From assembly GCF_000716605.1 (NCBI RefSeq), contig NZ_JNXE01000027.1, positions 85,353-149,352 on the forward strand: a stretch of 64,000 nucleotides of DNA. The letters are read 5' to 3'. The notes under the pieces are model-generated. The model made no database searches, was not told the origin of the DNA, and saw only the letters and a list, made by a program, of their open reading frames with translations. Position numbers and translations under genes: made by a program. Each line of letters opens with the position of its first letter. Position 1 is the first letter of the stretch. The stretch comes from Streptomyces sp. NRRL F-525 (GTDB lineage Bacteria; Actinomycetota; Actinomycetes; Streptomycetales; Streptomycetaceae). This document shows positions 49,969 to 58,310 of this stretch, in pieces.

Positions 49969-50934
49969 GTGGCCGATAGCGAAAACGGTTGGTACCGCGG
50001 CGACTGTCACGTGCACTCGACGTGCTCGCACGGAGGCGAGCTGACACCGGAACGCCTCGCTGCCGAGGCCCGCGCGGCGGGTCTGGATTTCCTGGCGGCG
50101 ACCGAGCACAACAACGCGGACACGCACGCCACTTGGGGCCGGTACGCCAGCGACGACTTCCTGGTGATCCTGGGCCAGGAGGTCACCACCAGAACCGGCC
50201 ACTGGCTCGCGCTGGGGGTACGACCGGGGCAGGTGGTCGACTGGCGGTACGGCGCGGCGGACAAGGCGGTCGGCCGACATCTCGACGAAGTCCATCACGG
50301 CGGCGGGTTGTGCGTGGCGGCGCACCCGCACGCGCCGTACGACTCAGGCACGTTCCTGTACCCGTACCAGGGGTTCGACGCGGTCGAGGTCTGGAACGGC
50401 CCGTGGAGTTCGGACCTGCCCTGGCAGGCGGACAACGAGGCGGCGTTGGCGGAATGGGGACGGAGTCTCGGCACGGACATCCGGCGGCGGGGCGGTTGGC
50501 GCCCGGCGATGGGCAACAGCGACGCTCACCTGTCCGGCCAGATCGGCATTCCACACACCGTCGTACAGGCCGAGGAGCTGAGTACGGGCGCGGTGCTCGC
50601 CGGGATCCGTGCCGGGCGGAGTTGGATCGCCGGGTCTGCCGCCGTGGAGTTGTCCTTCGAGGTCTCCGCGGGTGCTCAACGGGTCCAGATCGGCGGGCAG
50701 TTGGAACACCACGATGAACCGGCGGTGGCCCGGGCGCGCGTGAGCGGCGTGCCTTCAGGGACGGTCAGTTTTCACACCGGGCGGGGAAAGGCACACGTTG
50801 CTTCGCTGCCGGGTACGGGAGCGGGCGAGGTGAAGTGGCGTGTCGACACGGCGGACCCGACGTTCGTCCGGGTCGAGGTGCGGCATCCCGACGGCGATAT
50901 GGCGGCCCTGAGCAACCCGATCATTCTGGGTTGA
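49969..50934 (+). CDS. CehA/McbA-type PHP metallohydrolase
   Basis: 321-residue PHP-domain protein: GDCHVHSTCSHGG, AATEHNNAD, VAAHPHAPYDSG and MGNSDAHLSG supply the multinuclear metal site, as in CehA/McbA phosphoesterase or carbamate hydrolases. The C-terminal 90 residues form a beta-rich accessory domain. GTG 49969 is preferred to GTG 49951 on weak ribosome-site grounds. Its 3' end overlaps the convergent DUF397 gene by 14 nt. The substrate is unknown. Confidence 0.88.
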   Translation: MADSENGWYRGDCHVHSTCSHGGELTPERLAAEARAAGLDFLAATEHNNADTHATWGRYASDDFLVILGQEVTTRTGHWLALGVRPGQVVDWRYGAADKAVGRHLDEVHHGGGLCVAAHPHAPYDSGTFLYPYQGFDAVEVWNGPWSSDLPWQADNEAALAEWGRSLGTDIRRRGGWRPAMGNSDAHLSGQIGIPHTVVQAEELSTGAVLAGIRAGRSWIAGSAAVELSFEVSAGAQRVQIGGQLEHHDEPAVARARVSGVPSGTVSFHTGRGKAHVASLPGTGAGEVKWRVDTADPTFVRVEVRHPDGDMAALSNPIILG

Positions 50935-51121
50935 GGAACAGACCCGACTTCACGCCGTGTAGGAGATGGGCCAACGGGGCGGTGCTGATGGTGAGTTCGG
51001 TGTCGGGGGTGTCGCTCTCGCGGAGGTGGAGGGTCATGGGGGTGGCGGCGAGTTCGACGCAGGTGTTGCCTTCGCCGCCGTCCGAGAACGTGGACTTCTG
51101 CCAGTGCAGGGCGTGGCTCAT
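50921..51121 (-). CDS. DUF397 protein
   Basis: 66-residue protein with HWQKSTFSDGGEGNTCVELAA and the C-terminal STAPLAHLLHGVKSGLF, the typical DUF397 pattern. These are encoded next to WhiJ-like HTH regulators and are proposed to bind and antagonise them. Start ATG 51121 is used; a GTG at 51133 overlapping the regulator's stop is possible. Confidence 0.85.
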   Translation of the reverse strand: MSHALHWQKSTFSDGGEGNTCVELAATPMTLHLRESDTPDTELTISTAPLAHLLHGVKSGLFLNPE

Positions 51122-51129
51122 GGTGCGTC

Positions 51130-51981
51130 TCACAGTTCCTTCGTCAGGTGGTGGATGAAGTCCCGTGACGCCGTGGGGTCCAGCGACGCCTTCTCCACCT
51201 TACGGAAGAGTGTTCGGAGCCGTTTCAGCTGTGCTTCGGCGTCGATGAACATGGTCCCACCTGGGGTGTCCCTGAGCCCGGTGTCCAGTTGGGCCAGCGG
51301 ACCGCCCATGTACATCATCGAGGCGCCGGCACCGGCGAAGCCGTCCTGGTCGGTCGGGATGACGCGCACGGTGGCGTGTCCCTGCTCGATCTCCGCCAGG
51401 ATGCGGCGGAGTTGAGCGGTGGATGCCTGGCGGTCGGCCACGCGGATGCGCAGGGCGAACTCGTGGATGATCGTCTCGTACGGGGTCGGGTTGTCGCCCT
51501 CGATGACAGCCCGCCGTTTCATCCGGTGGTCCACCCGGGGGGCCAGCTCGCTCTCCGGCAGTTCAGGGCGCATGTACCCGAAGACCGCCCGCGCGTAGTC
51601 CGGTGTCTGGAGCAACCCGGGGACGTGCGTGATCACGACCTCCCGCAGAAACTTCGCGTGGTGCTCCGCCTCGGCCACGTCCAGGTTCACCTGGGGCAGG
51701 ACTCCCTTGTACTCGTCCCACCACCCGCGGGTGCGCTCGGTCGCCATCGCCACGAGCGCCTCGATCAACTCCTCGTTCGTGCAGGCACAGTGGGCCGCCA
51801 GCCTGCGTAGGCGCTCCTCGCTGATCGCCGAACTACCGGCTTCGATCTGGCTCATGTGCGCCGAGCTCGCCCCGAGGAGCCCGGCGATCTCTTTGGCCGG
51901 CTTGCCCGCGGCCTCCCGCAGTTTGCGCAACTCGGAACCCAGACGCACATGTCGGGCGGTGGGCTGGCTCCGCATGGTCAT
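51130..51981 (-). CDS. WhiJ-like helix-turn-helix regulator (XRE, DUF5753)
   Basis: 283-residue regulator. The N-terminal XRE HTH is at about 10-75 (LGSELRKLREAAGKPAKEIAGLLGASSAHMSQIEAG); the C-terminal DUF5753-type domain spans about 90-280, with YKGVLPQVNLDVAEAEHHAKFL and VPGLLQTPDYARAV. It forms the standard Streptomyces trio with a DUF397 protein and a divergent histidine-kinase-like ATPase. Starts at 51981 or 51975; the frame is open to 52134 without a ribosome site. Confidence 0.9.
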   Translation of the reverse strand: MTMRSQPTARHVRLGSELRKLREAAGKPAKEIAGLLGASSAHMSQIEAGSSAISEERLRRLAAHCACTNEELIEALVAMATERTRGWWDEYKGVLPQVNLDVAEAEHHAKFLREVVITHVPGLLQTPDYARAVFGYMRPELPESELAPRVDHRMKRRAVIEGDNPTPYETIIHEFALRIRVADRQASTAQLRRILAEIEQGHATVRVIPTDQDGFAGAGASMMYMGGPLAQLDTGLRDTPGGTMFIDAEAQLKRLRTLFRKVEKASLDPTASRDFIHHLTKEL

Positions 51982-52175
51982 CCGAGTAACTGCCTCTCTG
52001 GGACTCCTCGTTCGGGGCCAGATTACGCGAGGCGGTTGCGAGGGTACGAATTTACACCCTACTGTCGGTGATGCGACGCACACGCTGCGGAAGCGCACCG
52101 CTTCGTCCTGCCATGACGGCCGCGGCAATGCCACCGCCCGCGCCCAACAACCCCCTCGCCCCCCGGAGTTGACCC

Positions 52176-52589
52176 ATGCCCGAAACCGAGCCCGAACCCT
52201 GGGAGTACTCCCTCTCCGTGCCGCACGATCGCCGTGCCGTCACCGTCTGCCGCCGCACCCTGCGCCTCGTGCTCACCGCGCACGGCCTCATCGGGGTCGT
52301 CGACACCGCCGAACTCCTCGCGACGGAGCTGGTCGCCAACGCCGTACTCCACACCAAGGGGCCCGTGATGCTCCGAGTGCGTTGGTCGGCGGGGGTGTTG
52401 CGGGTCGGCGCGTGGGACGCGGACCCCGAACCCCCTGAACCGCCCGGCCAGTTGGAGAACCTCCTGGACGCCGAGGCAGGGAGAGGGCTCGCGTTGGTGC
52501 GGGCATGCGCCGACTGCTGGGGGTGGCAGCCGCTGTCGAGGAACGGGCAGCGCGGCAAGTACGTGTGGTGCGAACTGGGGGTGGCGTAG
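52176..52589 (+). CDS. GHKL-type ATP-binding protein of the WhiJ trio
   Basis: 137-residue HATPase_c domain protein: N-box ATELVANAVLHT, a G1-like AWDADPEPPE and G2-like AGRGLALVRA. These are RsbW/SpoIIAB-like ATP-binding folds that may act as anti-sigma or partner-binding proteins. It is divergent from the HTH regulator and directly abuts the remnant of an Rpn-family gene. Confidence 0.88.
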   Translation: MPETEPEPWEYSLSVPHDRRAVTVCRRTLRLVLTAHGLIGVVDTAELLATELVANAVLHTKGPVMLRVRWSAGVLRVGAWDADPEPPEPPGQLENLLDAEAGRGLALVRACADCWGWQPLSRNGQRGKYVWCELGVA

Positions 52590-52590
52590 T

Positions 52591-52785
52591 GACCGGAGGG
52601 AAGAAGGGCGCGCCGAGGGGTGGGCCGCGGCCATTCTGCGTACCTTCCAGCGGCGTCAGATCGACGTCCCCGCCGACGTCCGCGACCGCATCCTCGCCTC
52701 CACCGACCTCGACGAACTCGGCACCTGGTTCGACCGCTCCCACGAGGTCGCCGACGCACGGGAGTTGTTCACCGAGGGGTCTTGA
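52591..52785 (+). pseudogene. 5'-truncated Rpn-family (PDDEXK nuclease) C-terminal remnant
   Basis: The frame reads EEGRAEGWAAAILRTFQRRQ then IDVPADVRDRILASTDLDEL and ends TEGS-stop. This is the C-terminal tail typical of Streptomyces Rpn/YhgA-like nuclease proteins. No start codon or nuclease core lies upstream, because the fragment begins right at the stop of the ATPase gene. It looks like the leftover of a deletion or recombination event. Similarity is from recall of the family tail. Confidence 0.65.
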
Positions 52786-52809
52786 AGCGGAGTGCCGATC
52801 CGCCGGGCC

Positions 52810-53619
52810 TCACCCCGTCGCCCGCCCGGCGGACGCCCGCTCCATCGCCCCGTCCAGATGCGCGATGACCGCCGGTACGTCCCCGCTCTCCGTCCCCCGG
52901 ATCAACTCCAGCGCCGGTCGAACGAGAAGGCCAGGCCGGGCGATCAACCGGGCCAGTACCGCCGCCCGGACGTCCAGCCGGTCGATCGTGGCCTCGCGTT
53001 CCGCCTCCGTCTGGCCCGCCAGCAGCACCGCGTTGTACCAGGCCTCCTGCCGGGACTGGACGACGCTGAAGTCCAGGATCTCCTCGTCCGTGCGGCCCCC
53101 GACCTTGTCCAGCAGGGACAGGAGAGGCGATACGGCGCCCACCGAGTCCTCCAGCACCAGCACCACCCCCGCGAGGATGTCGTTGATCAGCAGGAAGTCG
53201 TGCTGGAGCGCGTGGATGTCCTCGCCGGGGCTGGTCCGTGCGGCGGCGACGGCCAGGTCGAGGTTGATGTGCGCGTTCACGCCGAGGATGAGGTGCTGGA
53301 CGATCACCGTGTCGGCATCGGAGAGCAGCCCGAACGTCTCGCGCCAGCAGCGCGGCCCGCTCCGGTCGCGTTGCCAGGCGTCGTGCGCTTCGAAGTAGCG
53401 GTTGCCGAAGAGCGTGTCGAAACGGTCCATCCGGGGGCCGTCCTCGAACTGCCCGGCGTGGATGGCCTTGCGGATCTCGACAGTCACTTGCCGGTATAGC
53501 GCCGCGAAGTACCCGACCCGGTCACCGGCATCCGTCGCCTCCCGCACGATCCCCGCAAGCCCGTCCACGACCTCGTCGATGTTCTGCGCCTGTGCCGGTG
53601 CCTGTTCCTGTGCAGCCAT
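52810..53619 (-). CDS. DUF5995 family protein
   Basis: 269 residues, all helical. It has YFAALYRQVTVEIRKAIHAGQ, MDRFDTLFGNRYFEAHDAWQ and HLILGVNAHINLDLAVA, which match the DUF5995 family of unknown function. ATG 53619 follows AGGGGAG by 7 nt and removes a spurious N-terminal extension to 53667. The Asp/His-rich helical bundle resembles hemerythrin or terpenoid-cyclase-like folds, but no activity is assigned. Confidence 0.85.
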   Translation of the reverse strand: MAAQEQAPAQAQNIDEVVDGLAGIVREATDAGDRVGYFAALYRQVTVEIRKAIHAGQFEDGPRMDRFDTLFGNRYFEAHDAWQRDRSGPRCWRETFGLLSDADTVIVQHLILGVNAHINLDLAVAAARTSPGEDIHALQHDFLLINDILAGVVLVLEDSVGAVSPLLSLLDKVGGRTDEEILDFSVVQSRQEAWYNAVLLAGQTEAEREATIDRLDVRAAVLARLIARPGLLVRPALELIRGTESGDVPAVIAHLDGAMERASAGRATG

Positions 53620-53723
53620 GCCCAACTCCCCTTTGTCGGAGCCACAGTTCGGACTGCTCAGTCTCACCGAAAATGACAGCTCCGGTACGGCTCACACCCA
53701 CACCCGGCCGACGGGACCCCGCC

Positions 53724-55229
53724 TCACCCCGCCCGCCACCGCTGCCCCGCACCCCCACTCAGCGGCACCAGCGACACCCCCTCCTCCCCGTCCGGCGCCA
53801 TCCCCGTCAGGATCGCGATCTCCGGGCGGATCACCCCGTCCGCGTCCACCGTGAACCGCAGGTTCTCGCCATGGCTCCCGTCCACCGAATCGCACTCCCA
53901 GATGCCGACGCCCTTCTCCACGGACCCCCGGCTGTCCAGGCACAGGTCGGAGTCGGCGGACGACTGCACCACCCCGCGCCCGGAGTCGACGCGCCACAGC
54001 TGAGTGTCGGACGAGGTACAGGGCGCCGTGATCACATCCGTGCCCTTCGTCAGGTCGCCGTCGCGGATGTCCAGGCAGCGGCCCGTGGAGACGTTCACGA
54101 TCTGCGCGGAGGTGCCGTCGGGCGCGTGCGTGGTCGCGGACGGGGAGGGGGAGGGCGTCGCGCTCGCGGAGCGGCTCGGCTTCGAATGCGAACTCCTCGT
54201 CGGGGACGGCGACTTGGCGGTGGACACCGATGGCGTCACCGGGACCGTCGCCGTCACCGTCACCTCGGACGGACCCGACGGGATCGCCACCGCGCCCGCC
54301 GCCCCACCCGGCCGCGACGTCCCCCCGCCCGGCCGCAGCAGAAAGAACAGCAGCGGCACCAACGCCACCCCCAGCGCCGCCGACGCCAGCACCAGCCGCC
54401 GCCGCGAAGGTGTCCAACTCGCCGGAGTCCCGAGGGCGTTGCTCCGAGCCTCCTCGCGATCCCGTATCGCGTACGACGCCCCCGCCCACGCCAGCAGCCC
54501 CTCCGCCAGCGTCACCCGCGGCGCGTCCCGCAGCGCCGTCAGTTCCTCGTACGCGCCCGTGCAGTGGACGCACTGCGCCATGTGCGCGTGCAGGTCGGCG
54601 CTGTCGCGGGGGTTGTCGGGGCGTACCGACTCCTCGATCAGCCGCCGGAAGTCACCGCAGCGCGGGTCGTCGGAGGCGGCCAGGCGGGACTTCAGGCAGG
54701 CCTGGGCCATGGACTGGAGGGCCGGTCCGGTGCCGTGGACGACGTCCTCGCGGGTGAGGCCGAGGAGGGAGGCGGTCACGGTCTCCGGTTCGCGGTCGAC
54801 GACGCCGTACCAGACCAGGCCCTGTGTCCGGGAGGGGAGCGACAGGAACGCCGGGAGCATGGCGGGTGCCGGGTCCGTCGTGTTCAGGAGCAGGAGGAGG
54901 CCGGCGTCGAGGCCGGTCGAGCGGTCGTCCCGGGACCAGGACGCGGCCACCCGCCCGGTCAGCAGCAGGAGTTGGTGCCGCCAGGGGACGGACGGGTCCA
55001 CGCCGCGTGCCGTCTCGCGGGCCGCGAGCGTGAACGCCTGTGCCGCCAGCTGCCGTGCCGCCGACTCGCTCGTCGCGCACAGGCGGGCGTAGGAGAGCAC
55101 GGACGGCTGGTGCCGGGTGCGGAGTTCCTGCAGGGCCGCGTAGACCGTGGCCGTGTCGGCGCGCAGTGACTCGGTGAGCCGGGCGTCGGACGCTCCGGGT
55201 ATGCCGTCGTCCTTCTCGGAGCGAACCAT
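53724..55229 (-). CDS. Sigma-like/zinc-finger/transmembrane/ricin-lectin fusion protein
   Basis: 501 residues with an unusual order. Residues 25-175 resemble ECF sigma regions 2 and 4 (SYARLCATSESAARQLAAQAF and LPSRTQGLVWYGVVDREPET). Residues 212-230 hold an anti-sigma zinc-finger HX3CX2C (HMAQCVHC). One membrane span is at 277-298. A Ser/Pro/Thr linker (about 320-375) is followed by an extracellular ricin B-type beta-trefoil (about 378-501, GRCLDIRDGD, QLWRVDSGRG, LCLDSRGS). It may sense carbohydrates outside and act on transcription inside; that is inference. The sigma part may be degenerate. Confidence 0.82.
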   Translation of the reverse strand: MVRSEKDDGIPGASDARLTESLRADTATVYAALQELRTRHQPSVLSYARLCATSESAARQLAAQAFTLAARETARGVDPSVPWRHQLLLLTGRVAASWSRDDRSTGLDAGLLLLLNTTDPAPAMLPAFLSLPSRTQGLVWYGVVDREPETVTASLLGLTREDVVHGTGPALQSMAQACLKSRLAASDDPRCGDFRRLIEESVRPDNPRDSADLHAHMAQCVHCTGAYEELTALRDAPRVTLAEGLLAWAGASYAIRDREEARSNALGTPASWTPSRRRLVLASAALGVALVPLLFFLLRPGGGTSRPGGAAGAVAIPSGPSEVTVTATVPVTPSVSTAKSPSPTRSSHSKPSRSASATPSPSPSATTHAPDGTSAQIVNVSTGRCLDIRDGDLTKGTDVITAPCTSSDTQLWRVDSGRGVVQSSADSDLCLDSRGSVEKGVGIWECDSVDGSHGENLRFTVDADGVIRPEIAILTGMAPDGEEGVSLVPLSGGAGQRWRAG

Positions 55230-55362
55230 TCACCCGCCTCCTCGCGCCCGTCCTGACGGACCAGCCAGTTTGCCGGGTGACCATAGTGGTGGAAGGAGAC
55301 CGGTGGGGAAAGAGGTTTCTGTGGGTAACCCCGGGGGTGGTACGGGAGCGTCCGGGAACGCC

Positions 55363-55394
55363 TGAGCGCGGCGCACACACGCGCGCCGCGCTCA
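55363..55394 (-). terminator. Perfect 12-bp hairpin after the sigma factor gene
   Basis: TGAGCGCGGCGC and GCGCCGCGCTCA pair perfectly around an 8-nt loop, about 70 nt downstream of the SigB-family gene on the minus strand. Confidence 0.75.
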
Positions 55395-55463
55395 GTACAG
55401 GCGATACCGGAGACACCGCCAGAGGGAGATGCAGGCGATACCTGCGTACAGCCAGGGGAGTTC

Positions 55464-56345
55464 CTACTCCTCGACCGTCAGTCCCTTCCGCAGCCGCACC
55501 AGCGTCCGCGACAACAGTCGCGACACATGCATCTGCGAGATGCCCAGCTCGTCGCCGATCTCCGACTGCGTCATGTTGGCGACGAAGCGCAGGGAGAGGA
55601 TCTGCCGGTCCCGGGACGGGAGTTCGGCGATCAGCGGCTTCAACGACTCGACGTACTCGATGCCTTCGAGTCCGTGGTCCTCGTAGCCGATGCGGTCCGC
55701 GAGGGCGCCCTCGGAGTCGTCCTCCTCGGGCTGCGCGTCAAGTGAGCTGGCGGTGTAGGCGTTCGACGCCGCCATGCCCTCGACGACCTCCTCCTTGGAG
55801 ATCTTCAGGCGCTCGGCCAACTCGGCCACGGTGGGGGCGCGGTCGAGTTGCTGGGCCAGTTCGTCGCCGGCCTTGGCCAGGTCGAGCCGGAGTTCCTGCA
55901 GTCGGCGCGGGACGCGCACGGACCACGAGGTGTCGCGGAAGAAGCGCTTGATCTCACCGACGATGGTTGGCATCGCGAAGGTGGGGAACTCGACGCCGCG
56001 ACTGAGTTCGAAGCGGTCGATCGCCTTGATCAGGCCGATGGTGCCGACCTGGATGATGTCCTCCATGGGTTCGCTGCGCGAGCGGAACCGGGAGGCGGCG
56101 AACTTGACCAGCGCGAGGTTGAGTTCGACGAGGGTGTTGCGGACGTACGAGTACTCGTGCGTGCCTTCCTCGAGCGATTCCAGCCGCTCGAAGAGGGTCT
56201 TGGAGAGCGCCCGCGCGTCTACGGCGCCGATCTCGTCGTACGGGGGGATCTCGGGGAGCCCCTCGATGGCATTGGGATCCAGTTGTGCCGGTGGGGGTGT
56301 CGACGTCGCTGTCGGGGTAGGCGATGCGTCGAGCCGGGGTGACAT
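55464..56345 (-). CDS. sigI: SigB/SigF-family RNA polymerase sigma factor
   Basis: 293-residue group 3 sigma factor: region 2 LVKFAASRFRSRSEPMEDIIQVGTIGLIKAIDRF (split here by the usual family gaps), region 3 PTVAELAERLKISKEEVVEGM and region 4 LPSRDRQILSLRFVANMTQSEIGDELGISQMHVSRLLSR. The N-terminal 50 residues are Thr/Pro-rich. ATG 56345 follows GGAGG by 5 nt. Divergent neighbours encode a STAS antagonist and an anti-sigma ATPase, so control by partner switching is likely. From gene order it resembles S. coelicolor sigI; the symbol is tentative. Confidence 0.85.
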   Translation of the reverse strand: MSPRLDASPTPTATSTPPPAQLDPNAIEGLPEIPPYDEIGAVDARALSKTLFERLESLEEGTHEYSYVRNTLVELNLALVKFAASRFRSRSEPMEDIIQVGTIGLIKAIDRFELSRGVEFPTFAMPTIVGEIKRFFRDTSWSVRVPRRLQELRLDLAKAGDELAQQLDRAPTVAELAERLKISKEEVVEGMAASNAYTASSLDAQPEEDDSEGALADRIGYEDHGLEGIEYVESLKPLIAELPSRDRQILSLRFVANMTQSEIGDELGISQMHVSRLLSRTLVRLRKGLTVEE

Positions 56346-56669
56346 GGCGTCCTCCATCGTTCTCGGCATATGGCTGCCGAAGCCGGTGCGTGCACTGCGG
56401 AGTGCGGCGCCTCCAAAGCCGGTCGTGTCGGTCGGGCGGTCGTTTCGACAGTCGGGGCGGGATCCGGTCGGTTGCCGGACTTGTCCGTCGTATCGAATGT
56501 CCAAATACTTGTCTCTACTAGCCCTACCCGTTTTCCGGAGCCCGCCGCAAGTGCGCTGTGTACCCATATGTCCCTTTACGGGCGGTTGTTCGGGTGTCAG
56601 AGAGTGTGAGGAAGGCGTAGTGTTCCAGGGCGAACGTCAACAGCCACGACCTCGGGAGAGAGAGACGGC
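56346..56669. other. Divergent promoter region between sigma factor and antagonist genes
   Basis: 324 nt without a gene. On the minus strand GGGTAC (56565-56560) resembles a SigB-type -10, but I could not place a matching -35. Autoregulation is possible but unproved. Confidence 0.4.
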
Positions 56670-57047
56670 ATGGACCGCGGGACGGTCGGCAGCGCACAGT
56701 CTGGCCGGCTTCTGGTCGAGGTGCGGAAACAGGGCCTCAGCGCAGTCGTGACACCGGCGGGTGAGTTGGACCACCACACCGCCGATCTGTTGCGGGAACC
56801 GCTGGAGGACCTGCTCGCCCATGGGTACGCACGGCTCGTCGTGGACTGCTCACGGCTGGAGTTCTGCGACTCCACGGGCCTGAACGTACTGCTCGGCGCG
56901 CGCCTGAAGGCGGAAGCCGCAGGGGGCGGAGTGCACCTCGCGGGGATGAAGCCCGCGGTGGCGCGCGTGTTCGAGATCACCGGGGCGGAAGCGGTCTTCA
57001 CCGTCCACGACACCCTCGGGGCCGCCCTCGCCGACGAGTCCGGCTGA
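56670..57047 (+). CDS. Anti-sigma factor antagonist (STAS domain)
   Basis: 125-residue SpoIIAA/RsbV-type protein. The core reads VVTPAGELDHHTADLLREPL then RLVVDCSRLEFCDSTGLNVLLGARL; Ser 68 in CDSTG is the expected phosphorylation site used by the partner kinase. GGGAGAG precedes ATG 56670. It should bind the anti-sigma ATPase encoded downstream and release the sigma factor when dephosphorylated. Confidence 0.92.
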   Translation: MDRGTVGSAQSGRLLVEVRKQGLSAVVTPAGELDHHTADLLREPLEDLLAHGYARLVVDCSRLEFCDSTGLNVLLGARLKAEAAGGGVHLAGMKPAVARVFEITGAEAVFTVHDTLGAALADESG

Positions 57048-57185
57048 GCCCCGTTCTCCCCCGCGCGACCGGCGGATTCCCCGTGCCTCGTCTTCCGTGC
57101 CGAGTAAGGGGTGTTTTGCCGGTTCGCTCGGGCAGGAGAACATCTGAACCTGTCGAGACCCCGAGCGACCAATTCGCTCCTGATC

Positions 57186-57221
57186 CACGTACTGACTCTT
57201 GAACACGTACCGACTCTTGAA
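57186..57221. repeat. 18-nt tandem duplication ahead of the anti-sigma gene
   Basis: CACGTACTGACTCTTGAA (57186-57203) is followed directly by the same sequence with one change. It lies 35 nt before the ATG and may hold paired protein-binding sites. Confidence 0.85.
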
Positions 57222-57255
57222 TCGTGAACCGGTGAATCGGTGAGGTGAAGCGCTG

Positions 57256-57783
57256 ATGAGCACCACCCGGCCCTACCCGCCGGGCGACCGCCCGGAGTCC
57301 GGTGGCGCTGCGGAGGCGCCCGCCGGAGGCGCTTCCGTGCCGTCCGTCGGGGACGACGCCGAACCGGCCGCGGGCCGGGACACCCGCAGGCTCAGTTTCG
57401 CGGGCGAGAGCGGGGTCGTACCGCTGGCCCGCGACTTCGCCCGCCAGGCCCTGTACGCCTGGGGCTGGCTGCCCGCCGAGGGCGCCGACCGGCGCGCGGC
57501 CGCCGAGGACGTGCTCCTCGTCGTCTCCGAGCTGGTCACCAACGCCTGTCTGCACGCCGAAGGCCCGGACGAGATGTGGATCACCTGCGAGAACAAGGTG
57601 ATCCGGGTCGAGGTCTCCGACCGCGGCACGGGCCAGCCCGCCCCCAGAACCCCGCACCGCGCGGGCCGCCCCGGCGGCCACGGCATGTTCATCGTGCAGC
57701 GGCTCTGCCTGGACTGGGGCGTCGTCCGCGCCCCGGGAGTCACCGGCAAGACGGTCTGGGCGGAGCTGGGCGCCCCCGCCTAG
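57256..57783 (+). CDS. Anti-sigma factor serine kinase (RsbW-like)
   Basis: 175-residue GHKL ATPase. A disordered N-terminus (1-40) is followed by LLVVSELVTNACLHAEGPDE (N-box), VEVSDRGTGQPAP (G1) and GRPGGHGMFIVQRL (G2). Such proteins bind sigma factors and phosphorylate their STAS antagonist. Its position after the STAS gene and opposite the SigB-family gene supports this. The 208-nt gap to the STAS gene suggests it may have its own promoter. Confidence 0.9.
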   Translation: MSTTRPYPPGDRPESGGAAEAPAGGASVPSVGDDAEPAAGRDTRRLSFAGESGVVPLARDFARQALYAWGWLPAEGADRRAAAEDVLLVVSELVTNACLHAEGPDEMWITCENKVIRVEVSDRGTGQPAPRTPHRAGRPGGHGMFIVQRLCLDWGVVRAPGVTGKTVWAELGAPA

Positions 57784-57865
57784 CCCGCCCCGTTTCCCGG
57801 CCGGACCCGGCCGGGAAATTCATTTCCCCGCCCCCGGACCCGGCCCTACGCTCGTCCCCAACGCG

Positions 57866-58149
57866 CTGACGGAGACGAGTACCCCGGGTCCCGCGAGCCG
57901 AGAGAGCCGCCGGCGCTGTGAAGGCGGCCTCGCACCCCGGGCGAATCCCCTCCCGAGCGCGGGGAGGAACGGCCCGCCACCCCGGCGGACCCCATGCCCC
58001 GCCGGCCGGCCCCCGTCACCGGGCCAGAACGAGACCGTTCTACGGCGGCACGCGACCGTTTCCACGGCCGTGCGGCCCGCGACCGGTGAAGGCGTGGTGG
58101 CACCGCGAGCACCCTCTCGCCCACGCCCCGAGGGATCACCCCCGGGGCG
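57866..58149 (+). promoter_or_regulatory. T-box leader of serS
   Basis: The leader has Stem I features (GGAGACGAGTA at 57871, GCGAGCCGAGA at 57893, GCTGTGAAGGC near 57915) and a GCGAATCCCC specifier loop in which TCC (57946-57948), a Ser codon, is the likely specifier. The conserved T-box core TGGCACCGCG is at 58098-58107. The antiterminator stem GGCGTGG/CCACGCC (58091-58097 with 58121-58127) overlaps and excludes the terminator stem CGCCCCG/CGGGGCG (58124-58130 with 58143-58149, followed by GTTCTTG). Uncharged tRNA-Ser should therefore switch serS on. Confidence 0.85.
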
Positions 58150-58310
58150 GTTCTTGTGCCCCGGCCGACGCGAGGCGAGCCGAAGGGGCGCGTCGGCGTC
58201 GAGAGGTCGAGCGCGCGGAGGCCCGAAGGGCTGAGCACGGTCGGGCTCTCGACACCGACTTGGGCGCCCCGGAGGTGAGCCGCGCCGATGTAGCGAACGG
58301 AGCACGCACG

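Noticed and set aside
52505..53398. 297-codon frame after the GHKL ATPase
   Set aside because: It overlaps the DUF5995 gene on the opposite strand and lies in a different frame from the recognisable Rpn fragment.
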